A stretch of 64,000 nucleotides of DNA, taken from the NCBI GenBank assembly GCA_030149165.1, contig JASBRY010000009.1, positions 124,001 through 188,000 on the forward strand, written 5' to 3'. The notes under the pieces were generated by a model. That model saw only the letters and a program-made list of their open reading frames with translations. It did not search any database and was not told the origin of the DNA. Positions within the stretch are counted from its first letter, which is position 1. The number at the start of each line of letters is the position of its first letter. Positions 25,288-34,871 of this stretch are shown one piece after another. The DNA comes from Phycisphaerales bacterium. Lineage in GTDB: Bacteria > Planctomycetota > Phycisphaerae > Phycisphaerales > UBA1924. Position numbers and translations under genes: made by a program.

Positions 25288-28200
25288 TCACTCGTTGCTC
25301 ATTGTCCTGTATCCCGAGATTTCTCTCCACTGAACAACCCGCACGCGTTCGTTTCGAGGGACGAAAGCACTCGCAGGGATGATCTGCTCAAACTCATCTC
25401 CTGGACCTTGCCATGACAGGAACAGTCCCGCATCGGACCATCCTTCCATGTACTGGATTTCCAGTTGATGTTCTCCCGCGCTCAGATCCACTGTCCCTGT
25501 GCGCCAGCGATACGAGTGGCTGCTTGAGTCATCGACGACCGGAGAGCCGTTGATGAGCAAGCGTGCGTACTGATCAGATCCGAGACCAAAGGTCCACGCG
25601 CCGGAGCGTGGAACATCAAGGGTTCCTGTGACGACGAGTCCAAAGTGATTGCTCCCGATGCTCTCTTCCCACGAGCTGCGTGTGATGTTCCAGCTCACGC
25701 GTGGCTCAGTCGTGGTCTTAGTGGGTACCAAGCTTTCAAGGGTGTCGAGGGACATGCCGCGTGTGCTGTTGAACCACCGCGCCGTCAGAGCGGCTTCTCC
25801 CGTCTCGTAGGGAGGTTCTGGATCCATGACATTGAACGCGCTCGCCGGGATGATCTCTTCATACTCCGCGTTGGGTGCTTTCCAGGTCACATTGAGTCCC
25901 GCGTCGGACCAACCTTCCCAGTAGAGAACCTCGAACTTGTGGGTTCCCGCCGCGAGATCAACCAGGCCGCTGCGCCAGCGATAGGAGTGACTGGATGTGT
26001 CCACTACGACCGGCTCATCATTGATGAGCAGGATCGCGCTCTGGTCAGATCCGAGATTGAAGGTCCATGTTCCCGACTCAGGAACTGTTAACTCGCTCAC
26101 GAGACGGACACCGAATCGATCGGTCGGCCCATCGACATAGAACGCATCACGAGTGATGGGCCAGGCAACATTGTCCACGATTGAAGTGGTTGAGTGCTCG
26201 GCGTAGTCGATCTGTCCCGCGTTGGACGCGTGTCGAGCGTTATTCGTCCAGTACGCGCGTAGTCCGCCTCCTGGCTCTGTGGGGGTTTCCGACTCACGCA
26301 ACGAGAACGCTGTTCGTGGAACAATGATCTCCGTAGGGACTGTTGGTCCTTTCCATGCAAGGTGCAATCCCGCATCGGACCATCCTTCCCAGTAACGGAT
26401 TTCGATATCGTGCTTGCCTTCGCTGAGAGAAACGGTGCCGTTGCGCCAGCGATACGAGTGTCCAGTGATATCCACCACCACAGGCTCGTCATTGATCAGC
26501 AGCACGGCACTCTGGTCAGAACCAAGCGAGAAAGTCCAATCGCCGCTCGCAGGGATGTCGATCTGTCCGAGGATTCGGGCACCAAACCGATCGGTCGGTG
26601 TGTCGTCGTCGAATGAGCCGCGTGTGATACGCCACGCGATATTCGGGATAGTTGTGGCGTGCGAATGATCTGAGTAATCGATCTGTCCCGCGTTGGAAGC
26701 GTGGCGCGCGTTGGTCGTCCAATAGGCACGCAGACCTCCCCCTCCCGAGTCATATGGTATTTCTGTATCTGTGTGCGAGAACGCGCTCGACGGAATGACT
26801 TCTTCTACGCCCCCCGGTGGTTTCCAGGAGACGACCAGTCCCGCGTTGGATCGGCCTTCCCAGTAGCGGACTTCGAAGTCGTGTTCGCCGGCTTCTAGGT
26901 CGATCGTGCCGTTTCTCCAACGGAATGAATGTCCCGTATCGTCGTTGACCACCAGTTGGCCGTTGATAAACAACTGCGCGGACTGATCGGATCCGAGCCC
27001 GAAAGTCCATTGACCGGATCTTGGGATCGCGATCTTGCCAACTGCTCGGAGCCCGAAGTTGTCACTCGCTACACCACCCTCGGACTGAACAGTGGTTGTC
27101 GTTGTAGAACCCCCATTGTTTCGAAGGTGTCCGAGCGCGCGGCCTGGAACGTCACCACCATGCCCTCTTCCTCTGTTCTCATGACCCCTACCGCGATTGT
27201 TGTTCTGTTGTTCAACCTCAACCTCGGTACCTTCAAAGGGCTCGCGCGTGATTCCCCACGCGATGTTTGATTCAAGCGTGACGCGGTCGTAGTTCTGCCA
27301 ATCGATGTGCCCAACGCGTGCGGCGTGTCTCGCTGAATCCACCCAATAGACGCGTAAGCCATCAGCATTTGAACTCACCTGTTCGTCGCTTTCGGCGGGA
27401 GAAAGAGCGTCTGCAGGGATGACCTGTTCAAACTGATCACCCGGCCCTTTCCAAGTTGTGACGAGTCCTGCGTTGGACCATCCTTCCCAGTACAAGATCT
27501 CGATGTCGTGTTCTCCGGCCGTTAATGAGCGAGAGCCGTAGCGCCAACGGAAGGAATGTCCTGTGGTGTCATCAACGATCGGTGTGCCGTCGATATAGAT
27601 GCGTGCGGATTGATCGGATCCGAGTCCGAAGGTCCATGTACCGGATCGTGGGATATTGATCTTTCCAACAAAGCGATTCCCAAACCGATCGGTAGGCCCT
27701 CCAGTGAAGAACGAGCCGCGTGTGATTGGGTAGTAGATATTCTGGACAGTCTCCATCGAGTCGTAGTCAGCCCAGTCGATCTGGCCAACATTGCTCGCGT
27801 GACGCGCATCGTCGTAGCGATACGCATGGAGACCACCACCAGAGGTCGGATTGGGAGCCCCGCTGCCGGGACGGAACGCGCTGGACGGGATGATCTGCGA
27901 GTATGGATCGTTCGGACCTTTCCACGCGACATGAAGCGCCGCGTCGGACCATCCTTCCCAGTAACGGATCTCGATGGTGTGATCTCCCTCGCTTAGGTCG
28001 ATGGTCCCGCTGCGCCAGCGGAATGAATGTCCTGTTGGATCAGCGACGACGATATTGCCGTCGATAAAAAGCAGCGCAGATTGATCGCTCCCAAGGTCAA
28101 AGGTCCAAGTCCCGGCTTCAGGGACATCGATGATCCCCATGAATCGAGCCGCAAAGTAATCTGTGGGACCGCCGAGTTCGAAGCTTCCTCTGGTTTTGCG

Positions 28201-28890
28201 ATAGCTAGGGCGCTGCACAGTTTCGACGCGTGTCGCGTTGGACCAGTCAATCTGACCCACATTGCGCGCATGGCGCACGCCGTGGAACCAGTACGCCCAA
28301 AGCCCGTCTCCGCCTGAGTCGTAGATCGGTTCTTGCGCAGGTGAAGAGAACGCGGAAGCCGGGATGACTTCTTCGACGCTCATGCCAGGACCGAACCACT
28401 TCAGCACGAGTCCCGCGTCGGACCACCCTTCCCAGTACAAGACTTCTATGTCGTGCAGGCCGGACGTGAGCGAAGTGATCGCGCTGCGTGAGCGATAGGA
28501 ATGTCCACGATCATCGACGATCAACGGCTCCCCATCAATGAGCAGCACGGCGCTCTGGTCACTCTCAAGCCGGAATGTCCAACTCCCGTCCGTTGGGATG
28601 TCGATCTGTCCAACGAGGCGCAAAGCGAAGTAGTCCTCTGGACCTCCGATGAAGAACGGATCACGCGAGCGTTCAAAGTTGATTTGGTCGACTTGTGTGA
28701 CTTCGTCGTACTGTTCCCAGTCGACGCGCCCGATATGGTTCGCTGTGCGTGCGTTGGTATTCCAGTATGCGCGGAGTCCGGGAGTGGACTCATCAGGATC
28801 TGTCGCTTGCGCTAGCGTGTTTGATGTGAACACGATCAAGCTGACCAAGATCAGTAATACGGCATCCAGTCTGGCATATAGCGGCTTCAT
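25288..28890 (-). CDS. Large secreted protein of seven tandem PA14 domains
   Basis: PA14 modules bind carbohydrates in glycosidases, adhesins and toxins; this protein has no other recognised domain. Starting at the ATG at 28890 gives a signal peptide (MKPLYARLDAVLLILVSLIV then FTSNTLAQA); the frame is open further upstream to 28977 without a better start. Seven repeats follow, each beginning like GGGLRAYWTTNARHASNAGQ, continuing DRFGARILGQIDIPASGDWT, a SDQSA strand, a Gly/His-rich HSYRWR strand and ending YWEGWSDAGL...W. Repeat four has an extra 52-residue Asn/Arg/Gly/His-rich loop (bases about 27065-27225). There is no visible membrane anchor or sorting signal. A surface-polysaccharide-binding or matrix role is likely but inferred. 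Confidence 0.9.
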   Translation of the reverse strand: MKPLYARLDAVLLILVSLIVFTSNTLAQATDPDESTPGLRAYWNTNARTANHIGRVDWEQYDEVTQVDQINFERSRDPFFIGGPEDYFALRLVGQIDIPTDGSWTFRLESDQSAVLLIDGEPLIVDDRGHSYRSRSAITSLTSGLHDIEVLYWEGWSDAGLVLKWFGPGMSVEEVIPASAFSSPAQEPIYDSGGDGLWAYWFHGVRHARNVGQIDWSNATRVETVQRPSYRKTRGSFELGGPTDYFAARFMGIIDVPEAGTWTFDLGSDQSALLFIDGNIVVADPTGHSFRWRSGTIDLSEGDHTIEIRYWEGWSDAALHVAWKGPNDPYSQIIPSSAFRPGSGAPNPTSGGGLHAYRYDDARHASNVGQIDWADYDSMETVQNIYYPITRGSFFTGGPTDRFGNRFVGKINIPRSGTWTFGLGSDQSARIYIDGTPIVDDTTGHSFRWRYGSRSLTAGEHDIEILYWEGWSNAGLVTTWKGPGDQFEQVIPADALSPAESDEQVSSNADGLRVYWVDSARHAARVGHIDWQNYDRVTLESNIAWGITREPFEGTEVEVEQQNNNRGRGHENRGRGHGGDVPGRALGHLRNNGGSTTTTTVQSEGGVASDNFGLRAVGKIAIPRSGQWTFGLGSDQSAQLFINGQLVVNDDTGHSFRWRNGTIDLEAGEHDFEVRYWEGRSNAGLVVSWKPPGGVEEVIPSSAFSHTDTEIPYDSGGGGLRAYWTTNARHASNAGQIDYSDHSHATTIPNIAWRITRGSFDDDTPTDRFGARILGQIDIPASGDWTFSLGSDQSAVLLINDEPVVVDITGHSYRWRNGTVSLSEGKHDIEIRYWEGWSDAGLHLAWKGPTVPTEIIVPRTAFSLRESETPTEPGGGLRAYWTNNARHASNAGQIDYAEHSTTSIVDNVAWPITRDAFYVDGPTDRFGVRLVSELTVPESGTWTFNLGSDQSAILLINDEPVVVDTSSHSYRWRSGLVDLAAGTHKFEVLYWEGWSDAGLNVTWKAPNAEYEEIIPASAFNVMDPEPPYETGEAALTARWFNSTRGMSLDTLESLVPTKTTTEPRVSWNITRSSWEESIGSNHFGLVVTGTLDVPRSGAWTFGLGSDQYARLLINGSPVVDDSSSHSYRWRTGTVDLSAGEHQLEIQYMEGWSDAGLFLSWQGPGDEFEQIIPASAFVPRNERVRVVQWREISGYRTMSNE
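25300..28790 (-). repeat. Seven tandem PA14-coding repeats with 471-bp period
   Basis: Taking the codons of the YWEGWSDAG motif as a marker (GGACC-CTTCCCAGTA on the plus strand), copies begin at 25435, 25906, 26377, 26848, 27475, 27946 and 28420. The spacings are 471, 471, 471, 627, 471 and 474 bp. The 627 equals 471 plus a 156-bp in-frame insert. The repeats are diverged in sequence yet almost fixed in length. Confidence 0.85.
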
Positions 28891-29017
28891 GACCGATATA
28901 TCGGCGACACATCGGCTCGCAGCGTCCGGGATAATCGTGAGGTGAATGTTGGCGAATCGAGCCAGATGGGTTAGCACGATTGGTATGGTGATGTAGGTCC
29001 GATACTGGGGCGACGAC

Positions 29018-30898
29018 TTATTGAGCGTCCTCTGCTCTCAGTGACTCCGCGATCCCAACTTCTTGCAATCGCATGCTCGTGCGATCGAGGTCGTCTTTCG
29101 CTTCGTGGAACTCGTTGGGATTCACACTGGACCAGTCTTCACTCGCACGATCAATATACCCCCGCAGTGCGTTGAGTTTCGATTCCAGTTCGTCTTGGTA
29201 GTTTGCATCAAGGAGTTCACGATGTTTGTTGAGCCGATTGCTGATCCATTTGATGTCCAGCTTCGCGTTGGTGATGAGGTCCGCGATCTGATGGCGCGTC
29301 ATGTCCGATCGTGCGTGCTGGAAGCTCTCTTGTTCGATGCGTTCGACCTCGTCTTCGGTCAAGCCATGATTCGGGACGATCTGAACGGATGCGCGCTTCC
29401 CGGAGCGTTCTTCGATCGCGCTGACATTCAGAATCCCATTCGCATCGACGAAGAACTCGACAACGAGTTTGGGAACTCCAGCAGGCATCGGAGGGATCCC
29501 GCGCAGCTCGAACTCTCCAAGCGATCGGCAGTCCTCGACCATCTCGCGCTCTCCTTGGAGCACATGGAGCTTGATGTTGACTTGTCCATCGACCTGCGTG
29601 GAGAATCGTTCGACCGCGCGTGTCGGGACAGTCGTGTTGCGCATGATGAGCTTCGCGACGGCGCCGCCTGCGGTTTCGATCCCAAGAGACAACGGCACCA
29701 CATCAAGCAGCAGCGATCCAGAGGATGATCCGGACAGGATCGACGCTTGCACTCCGGCGCCCATCGCGACCACCTTGTCCGGATCTAGCGCTGTATACGG
29801 CTCGATCCCGAAGAACGTGCCGGCGCGATCTTGCACGAGCGGGATGCGTGTAGATCCACCAACCATCACGAGCGCGTCGATCGCATCGCCGCCGGGTTGT
29901 TTCTTCGCGTCACGCATAGCGCGATCGCACGCGCTCATGGCGCGATCGATCCATCTGGAGATCAGCTGCTCGAACTCATCGCGTTTGATGGTGCGCTCGT
30001 ACACACGATCATTCCCGAGCTCGATCCGCACGCTCGCGGCGTCTTGCTCAGAGAGCGCATGCTTCACTGAGCGTGCGAACTGAGTAAGAGCCGTGCGTGT
30101 GGATGCGTCGAATGTTGATTCGTCCGTGTCGATGCTGATCCCGAGCTTCGAGCGGATCTCATTCATGAACAGCTTGACGAGCATGTGATCGACATCATCA
30201 CCTCCGAGATGGGTGTCTCCAGAGGTCGCGAGGACCTGGAAGAAATCCGTCGGATTTGTATCATCGCTGGGAGTGAGTCTAAGGATGGAGATATCGAAGG
30301 TTCCGCCGCCGAGATCGAACACCGCGATGGTTTTGGGTTGTGTGGATCCAGTCCCCAAGCCGTACGCGAGCGCCGCGGCGGTGGGTTCGTTGACAATCCG
30401 AACAACCTCGAGTCCCGCGAGTCGACCCGCGTCGCGTGTCGCTTGACGCTGCGCATCGTCGAAGTACGCCGGGACAGTCACCACGGCTTTGGATACAGGA
30501 TGTCCGAGCGAAGCTTCGGCGCGCTCTTTGAGTGCTCCCAAGATCCGCGCGGAGATCTCTTGCGGAGAGATGAGCCGACCATCAGGGAGTTGCACGCGAG
30601 CGGTGTTGTGCTCGCCTTGGACGACGCTGTAGTTGAGGTACTGGAGATCGTTTTGGACATCTTTGAGCGATCGTCCCATCAAACGCTTCGCGGAGTGGAT
30701 GGTGGTCAGCGGGAACTGTGTGGATTGATCGCGAGCGTCTTTGCCCACTGTGATCGAACCATCGTCGTTGTAGCGCACGACTGATGGGAGCATCGGATCA
30801 TCTCCGAGTACGCGTGGTCCATCATGGTCGTTGATCGCGATGAGCGAGTTGGTGGTCCCGAGATCAATCCCGAGGATGATGTCTTTGGTATCAGTCAT
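29018..30898 (-). CDS. Hsp70 chaperone of HscA/DnaK type
   Basis: ATP-driven chaperone. The nucleotide-binding domain has the phosphate-1 motif [13 protein letters not shown], the HscA-like [35 protein letters not shown], phosphate-2 [16 protein letters not shown] and the adenosine motif [13 protein letters not shown]. The substrate domain starts around residue 390 ([13 protein letters not shown]) and includes [20 protein letters not shown], then a helical lid to the end. In wording of the P-loop and KRLMGRSL regions it is closer to HscA than to DnaK, but no iscU, hscB or fdx is nearby and it lacks the DnaK-type acidic C-terminal EEVDDK. A role in Fe-S cluster assembly is therefore suggested, not shown. 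A lipoprotein gene lies 6 bp upstream. Confidence 0.88.
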   Translation of the reverse strand: MTDTKDIILGIDLGTTNSLIAINDHDGPRVLGDDPMLPSVVRYNDDGSITVGKDARDQSTQFPLTTIHSAKRLMGRSLKDVQNDLQYLNYSVVQGEHNTARVQLPDGRLISPQEISARILGALKERAEASLGHPVSKAVVTVPAYFDDAQRQATRDAGRLAGLEVVRIVNEPTAAALAYGLGTGSTQPKTIAVFDLGGGTFDISILRLTPSDDTNPTDFFQVLATSGDTHLGGDDVDHMLVKLFMNEIRSKLGISIDTDESTFDASTRTALTQFARSVKHALSEQDAASVRIELGNDRVYERTIKRDEFEQLISRWIDRAMSACDRAMRDAKKQPGGDAIDALVMVGGSTRIPLVQDRAGTFFGIEPYTALDPDKVVAMGAGVQASILSGSSSGSLLLDVVPLSLGIETAGGAVAKLIMRNTTVPTRAVERFSTQVDGQVNIKLHVLQGEREMVEDCRSLGEFELRGIPPMPAGVPKLVVEFFVDANGILNVSAIEERSGKRASVQIVPNHGLTEDEVERIEQESFQHARSDMTRHQIADLITNAKLDIKWISNRLNKHRELLDANYQDELESKLNALRGYIDRASEDWSSVNPNEFHEAKDDLDRTSMRLQEVGIAESLRAEDAQ

Positions 30899-30904
30899 AA
30901 AAAC

Positions 30905-31441
30905 TTACGGGCTTTGTGTATCAGGGACTCGATTGGGGACCGTGTCGATCCATGAGAGCTGAGCGAGTGCATCGACGATCGCTGCGGCTTGTTGGTTCTG
31001 ATGATCAAACGAGAACACCTGGTCAGTCGAGTTGAGATGAACCTCGATGATGATCCCAGAATCCGACTCGATCATGCTCTGCGGCTGTCCCGCTCTCATG
31101 ATTTCAGACCCCATTTCTGAGCGTCCCGCTTGTGATTCGAGCAGATTGGTGGTCATCAACCAGATCGCGTCCATCTGGTTGTGGTCGAGACGACGCGTGA
31201 ATCCTGGATAAGTTTCCAGACTCGATCCAGATCCGAACGAGGATCGCAGGACCGATGCGGTATCGATCAGATAGCGAGCATCGCGATGGGTCCCCTCCGC
31301 GTTGTCATCGGAGTTCATGACCACGACGCCGAGCCGAAAGTCGCCTGGACGATGATCCGGGATCTCGATCGGTCCGGATCGGCATCCGATCAATGAGATT
31401 CCAAGTGCGCCAAGAACGCAGAATGTGCTGAATCGTCGCAT
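30905..31441 (-). CDS. Predicted lipoprotein of unknown function
   Basis: Signal peptide with lipobox LIGC (MRRFSTFCVLGALGISLIG then C), mature part about 158 residues. The body has alternating strands and helices, including FRLGVVVMNSDDNAEG, LDHNQMDAIWLMTTNLLES and IIIEVHLNSTDQVFSFDHQN. No catalytic or binding motif is recognised. It lies 6 bp upstream of the Hsp70 gene in the same direction, so they are probably co-transcribed. Its start is 46 bp from the divergent pheT start, so promoters for both must sit in this short gap or within the neighbouring gene. Confidence 0.75.
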   Translation of the reverse strand: MRRFSTFCVLGALGISLIGCRSGPIEIPDHRPGDFRLGVVVMNSDDNAEGTHRDARYLIDTASVLRSSFGSGSSLETYPGFTRRLDHNQMDAIWLMTTNLLESQAGRSEMGSEIMRAGQPQSMIESDSGIIIEVHLNSTDQVFSFDHQNQQAAAIVDALAQLSWIDTVPNRVPDTQSP

Positions 31442-31487
31442 GTTGGAGTCTATGCAAGCACAAGCGGCGCGCTATCCTTGCAGTCCA

Positions 31488-33602
31488 ATGGATATCTCAA
31501 TGCGCTGGCTCAATCAGTACCTTTCCCCTTCGGACCTCACGCCGGAGGAAGCCGATCACATCCTCACCGAGGCGGGTATGCCTATCGAGGAGCACAAGCC
31601 CGCCCAGTATAAAGGTGGCGAAGGCGATGTCGTGCTCGATGTCGAGGTCACCTCCAATCGTGGGGATTGTCTGGGACACATCGGGATCGCGCGAGAAATC
31701 GCCGCGGCTCGATACACAGACAATCGTCGCACGCTCGTGATGCCTGAGCTTGCGAAGATGAGCTTCGGTGCTCCGATCGACAGCGATCTCAAACTGACCA
31801 ACAGCGTCCCCGAGGTCTGCCCCCTCTTCACCGCTCGGTTGATCCGCAATGTCAAGATCGGTCCATCTCCCGATTGGCTCGTCCAATCGCTCGAATCCAT
31901 GGGACAGCGCTCGATCAACAATGTCGTGGACATCACCAACTTCATCACCCTCGAGCTCGGCAATCCCTGCCATGTCTTCGACTACGACAAACTCGCGGGA
32001 CACGAACTCCAGGTGCGCTACGCGAAAGAAGGCGAAGAGGTGAACACCCTCTACGCCGGGAAGCACAAGCTCCGCACCACCGATCTGGTGGTCGCGGATG
32101 CGAACGGCCCTCAATCGCTCGCTGGGATCATCGGTGGCTTTGATTCCCAGGTCGACGAGGGCACTACAACTGTGGTCTTTGAGATGGCGACATGGGACAA
32201 GGTCACTGTCCGCAATACAGGACGACGATTGAACATCCGCACCGACGCGGCGTTCCGCTTCGAGCGCGGGATTGATCCACGAACGATCAACTACGCCGCT
32301 CAGCGAGCCGTGGAACTGATCTGTAAAGTCAGCGGCGGAGAACTCGCTGATGGTGTGCTCAGTCAGGGAGCGCCGCTTCCAGAGGATTCGGTGATCGAGC
32401 TGCGTCCGTCGCGATGTGATGTCGTGCTGGGAGTGCACTCGGATCCAAACGAGATCGCGGAACTGCTCAACGCGCTGTCCATCAAGACTGAAATCGCAGG
32501 CGATGTGCTCAAGTGCACGATCCCGCCGCACCGGAGTCATGATCTACTTCGTGAGATCGATTTGATCGAAGAAGTCGCTCGCGCTCGATCACTCGCTGTG
32601 GTTCCCGCTTCGGAGACGATTGATGTCCGCATCCGCGAACCTCAACAGTCCGAGCGTGCTGTGCGCGCGATTGGTGCGTGTCTCACAGGTCTGGGATACT
32701 ACGAGACGATCACCTACAGCTTCACAAGTCCGAAGAAGGGCGACATGTTCCTTCGCGATGGACAGGAAACGGTCGCTGTGGACGACGATCGACGCAAAGC
32801 GGAACCAACGCTTCGTCCATCTGTGCTGCTCGGACTGATGTACTCACGCAAAGCGAATCAAGACGCGCGTGCTTCGATGCCGGGAGGTGTGCGGCTCTTC
32901 GAGATCGCATCCTGCTTCGCTCAGAAAGCAGGCACACACAACACGATCGAACGCCGACAACTCGCGATGCTCGCTGATGTTCCCTACGAAGGGAAGAAGG
33001 CGAAGCACGAGGACATCCAGAACGCCGTGCGCGTGATGCGTGGGAGCATCGAGTCGATGGTCGCGCTGACCTTCGGAGGTGATGTCCCAGTGATCATCAC
33101 CCCAACCAAACCAGCGCATCAGGGATACAGCGACGCAGCGCACGCGACAATCAGCGTCGAGCGTGACGGGAAGACCATCGAGCTCGGATCCTTCGGACTG
33201 CTTTCCGATCACGCGAAGAAAGCGGAAGGACTCAACGGCGAGTATGTCGCGGCGGAGCTTTGGATCGATGAACTGATCGAGCCCTACCCACCAATCTCGC
33301 GTGCGTCGTTGCTCCCGGCGTATCCAGGAATTGATCGCGACCTCTCGCTCATCGTCGCCGAGACCACGCCTTGGAGCTCGATCGAAACGCTGGCGCGATC
33401 GCAAGAGCTCGCCAAATGCGTCGGATACGAGATGGTCAGCGTCTATCGAGGCAAGCAGGTCGGAGACGGCAAGAAATCAGTCACGCTCCGACTCCACTTC
33501 CGCGATGACGATCGAACGCTGACGCACGAAGAGGTTGATCCTCAGATGGATCAGCTCGCTCAAGCGGCACGATCGGAGCTTGATGCGGATATCCGATCCT
33601 GA
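31488..33602 (+). CDS. pheT: Phenylalanyl-tRNA synthetase beta subunit, lacking the tRNA-binding OB domain
   Basis: Beta subunit of the alpha2-beta2 enzyme charging tRNA-Phe and editing Tyr-tRNA. Starting at ATG 31488 gives 704 residues. The N-terminus MDISMRWLNQYLSPSDLT is the usual opening, but after about 40 residues the sequence jumps to VVLDVEVTSNRGDCLGHIG, which in typical PheT (about 790-800 residues) follows the EMAP-like tRNA-binding domain. So that insert is missing. The rest is complete: B3/B4 editing domain (about 95-270; IGGFDSQVDEGTTTVVFE, RFERGIDPR), B5 (about 285-365), the catalytic-like core and C-terminal ferredoxin-like anticodon-binding domain (about 605-704; PAYPGIDRDLSLIVAE, LTHEEVD). 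pheS is not in the window. Confidence 0.93.
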   Translation: MDISMRWLNQYLSPSDLTPEEADHILTEAGMPIEEHKPAQYKGGEGDVVLDVEVTSNRGDCLGHIGIAREIAAARYTDNRRTLVMPELAKMSFGAPIDSDLKLTNSVPEVCPLFTARLIRNVKIGPSPDWLVQSLESMGQRSINNVVDITNFITLELGNPCHVFDYDKLAGHELQVRYAKEGEEVNTLYAGKHKLRTTDLVVADANGPQSLAGIIGGFDSQVDEGTTTVVFEMATWDKVTVRNTGRRLNIRTDAAFRFERGIDPRTINYAAQRAVELICKVSGGELADGVLSQGAPLPEDSVIELRPSRCDVVLGVHSDPNEIAELLNALSIKTEIAGDVLKCTIPPHRSHDLLREIDLIEEVARARSLAVVPASETIDVRIREPQQSERAVRAIGACLTGLGYYETITYSFTSPKKGDMFLRDGQETVAVDDDRRKAEPTLRPSVLLGLMYSRKANQDARASMPGGVRLFEIASCFAQKAGTHNTIERRQLAMLADVPYEGKKAKHEDIQNAVRVMRGSIESMVALTFGGDVPVIITPTKPAHQGYSDAAHATISVERDGKTIELGSFGLLSDHAKKAEGLNGEYVAAELWIDELIEPYPPISRASLLPAYPGIDRDLSLIVAETTPWSSIETLARSQELAKCVGYEMVSVYRGKQVGDGKKSVTLRLHFRDDDRTLTHEEVDPQMDQLAQAARSELDADIRS

Positions 33603-33840
33603 TCGGACGAACCCAGATATGCATGATCGCGTACAAACGGAGCGTGATCGATGCTTGTTCGGGACACATCGCACCAATTTCAGCGATCTTGGTGGACAAA
33701 AAACGAAAGAAATTGAGACAATACACGGTCTTTGTGAGGGTATTTGAGACGCGAACTCGTCCAAATCGCATCCTCAAAGAGCGTGTCAAGCTAGAATAGA
33801 CACACGCCTGAGAGGATTCAGGCAGCAAGGAAGTACAGCC
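33603..33840 (+). promoter_or_regulatory. pheT-ilvE intergenic region with leader hairpin before ilvE
   Basis: No gene is seen in these 238 bases. The region is locally AT-rich (33690-33745) and likely holds the ilvE promoter; TAGAAT at 33792-33797 is a possible -10, but no matching -35 is present. A 6-bp hairpin, GCCTGA-GAGGAT-TCAGGC, lies at 33806-33823. Its loop GAGGAT resembles a ribosome site. The proper site AAGGAAG follows at 33827-33833. Confidence 0.45.
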
Positions 33841-34860
33841 ATGGAGGACAACATGACACAGATGACCAGCGAGCCTGCAGTTCAGACGACAAGCACCACC
33901 AATCAGCTTGATCCGACCGGCCGTCCGTACATCTGGGTCAACGGCGAGATGCGCGCCAAGAACGATGCGTCCGTCTCTGTCTTTGATCACGGCTTGCTCT
34001 ACGGCGATGGGATCTTCGAAGGCATCCGTGTCTACAACGGCAAGATCTTTAAGTGCGAGCAGCACATGGATCGTCTCATCAAGTGCTGCAATCAGATCTT
34101 CATTGATATCGAGAGTCACTACTCGCGCCAAGAGATGATCGATATCCAGCGCCAGTGCATTGAAGCGAACGGCATTACCAACGGCTACATCCGTCTTGTC
34201 GTCACGCGTGGCGTTGGGAACCTCGGACTCAATCCGTACCAGTGTCCCGTTCCAGGACTCGTCTGCATCGCAGACAAAATCGCACTCTTCACTCCCGAGA
34301 TGTACGAGAAGGGGATGCGTGTCGTGGTCGCGAATCGTCCCAAGACACCGATCGCGTGCCTAGACCCTCGCGTTAAGTCGCTCAACTACCTCAACAACAT
34401 CATGGCGAAGTGTGAAGCGATCCACCTCTCCAAGAAACTTGGGATCACTGAGCCATCCGATCAACTCCTCGAGGTGATCATGCTCAGCACTGAAGGCAAG
34501 GTCGCGGAAGGTTCAGGAGACAACATCTTCTACATCAAGGATGGCAAGGTGTTCACGCCTCCAAGCGATGTCGGGATCCTCGAAGGGATCACGCGCCGAT
34601 TCGTCAAGGACACACTGTGTCCTGAGTGCGGCATCGAGATCGAAGAGAAGTACTTCGAGCTCGACGAACTGCTCAGCGCTGATGAAATCTTCCTGACCGG
34701 CTCTGCCGCGGAGATGATCGCGGTGCGTGAGATCCTCGAGCACAAAGACCTCGAAGTGACCAAGACGCACACCATCTCCGATGGTGAAGGACCGATCACG
34801 AAGAAGCTCCGCGCCAAGTTCCGCGAGATCGTCACTTCGGACAATGTCCCTGAAGATTGA
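33841..34860 (+). CDS. ilvE: Branched-chain amino acid aminotransferase (class IV PLP aminotransferase)
   Basis: Transfers the amino group between glutamate and Val, Leu or Ile keto acids using pyridoxal phosphate. The fold-type IV pattern is clear: WVNGEMRAKNDASVSVFDHG, LLYGDGIFEGIRVYNG, the PLP-binding Lys in DPRVKSLNYLNNIMAK, EGSGDNIFYIKDG with GILEGITR, and the C-terminal EIFLTGSAAEM. An N-terminal extension of about 25 residues (Thr/Gln-rich) precedes the domain. AAGGAAG 7 nt before the ATG is a good ribosome site. Class IV also includes D-amino acid transaminase and ADC lyase; the sequence pattern favours IlvE. 238 bases separate it from pheT, so it probably has its own promoter. Confidence 0.92.
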   Translation: MEDNMTQMTSEPAVQTTSTTNQLDPTGRPYIWVNGEMRAKNDASVSVFDHGLLYGDGIFEGIRVYNGKIFKCEQHMDRLIKCCNQIFIDIESHYSRQEMIDIQRQCIEANGITNGYIRLVVTRGVGNLGLNPYQCPVPGLVCIADKIALFTPEMYEKGMRVVVANRPKTPIACLDPRVKSLNYLNNIMAKCEAIHLSKKLGITEPSDQLLEVIMLSTEGKVAEGSGDNIFYIKDGKVFTPPSDVGILEGITRRFVKDTLCPECGIEIEEKYFELDELLSADEIFLTGSAAEMIAVREILEHKDLEVTKTHTISDGEGPITKKLRAKFREIVTSDNVPED

Positions 34861-34871
34861 TCGCAAGCATA

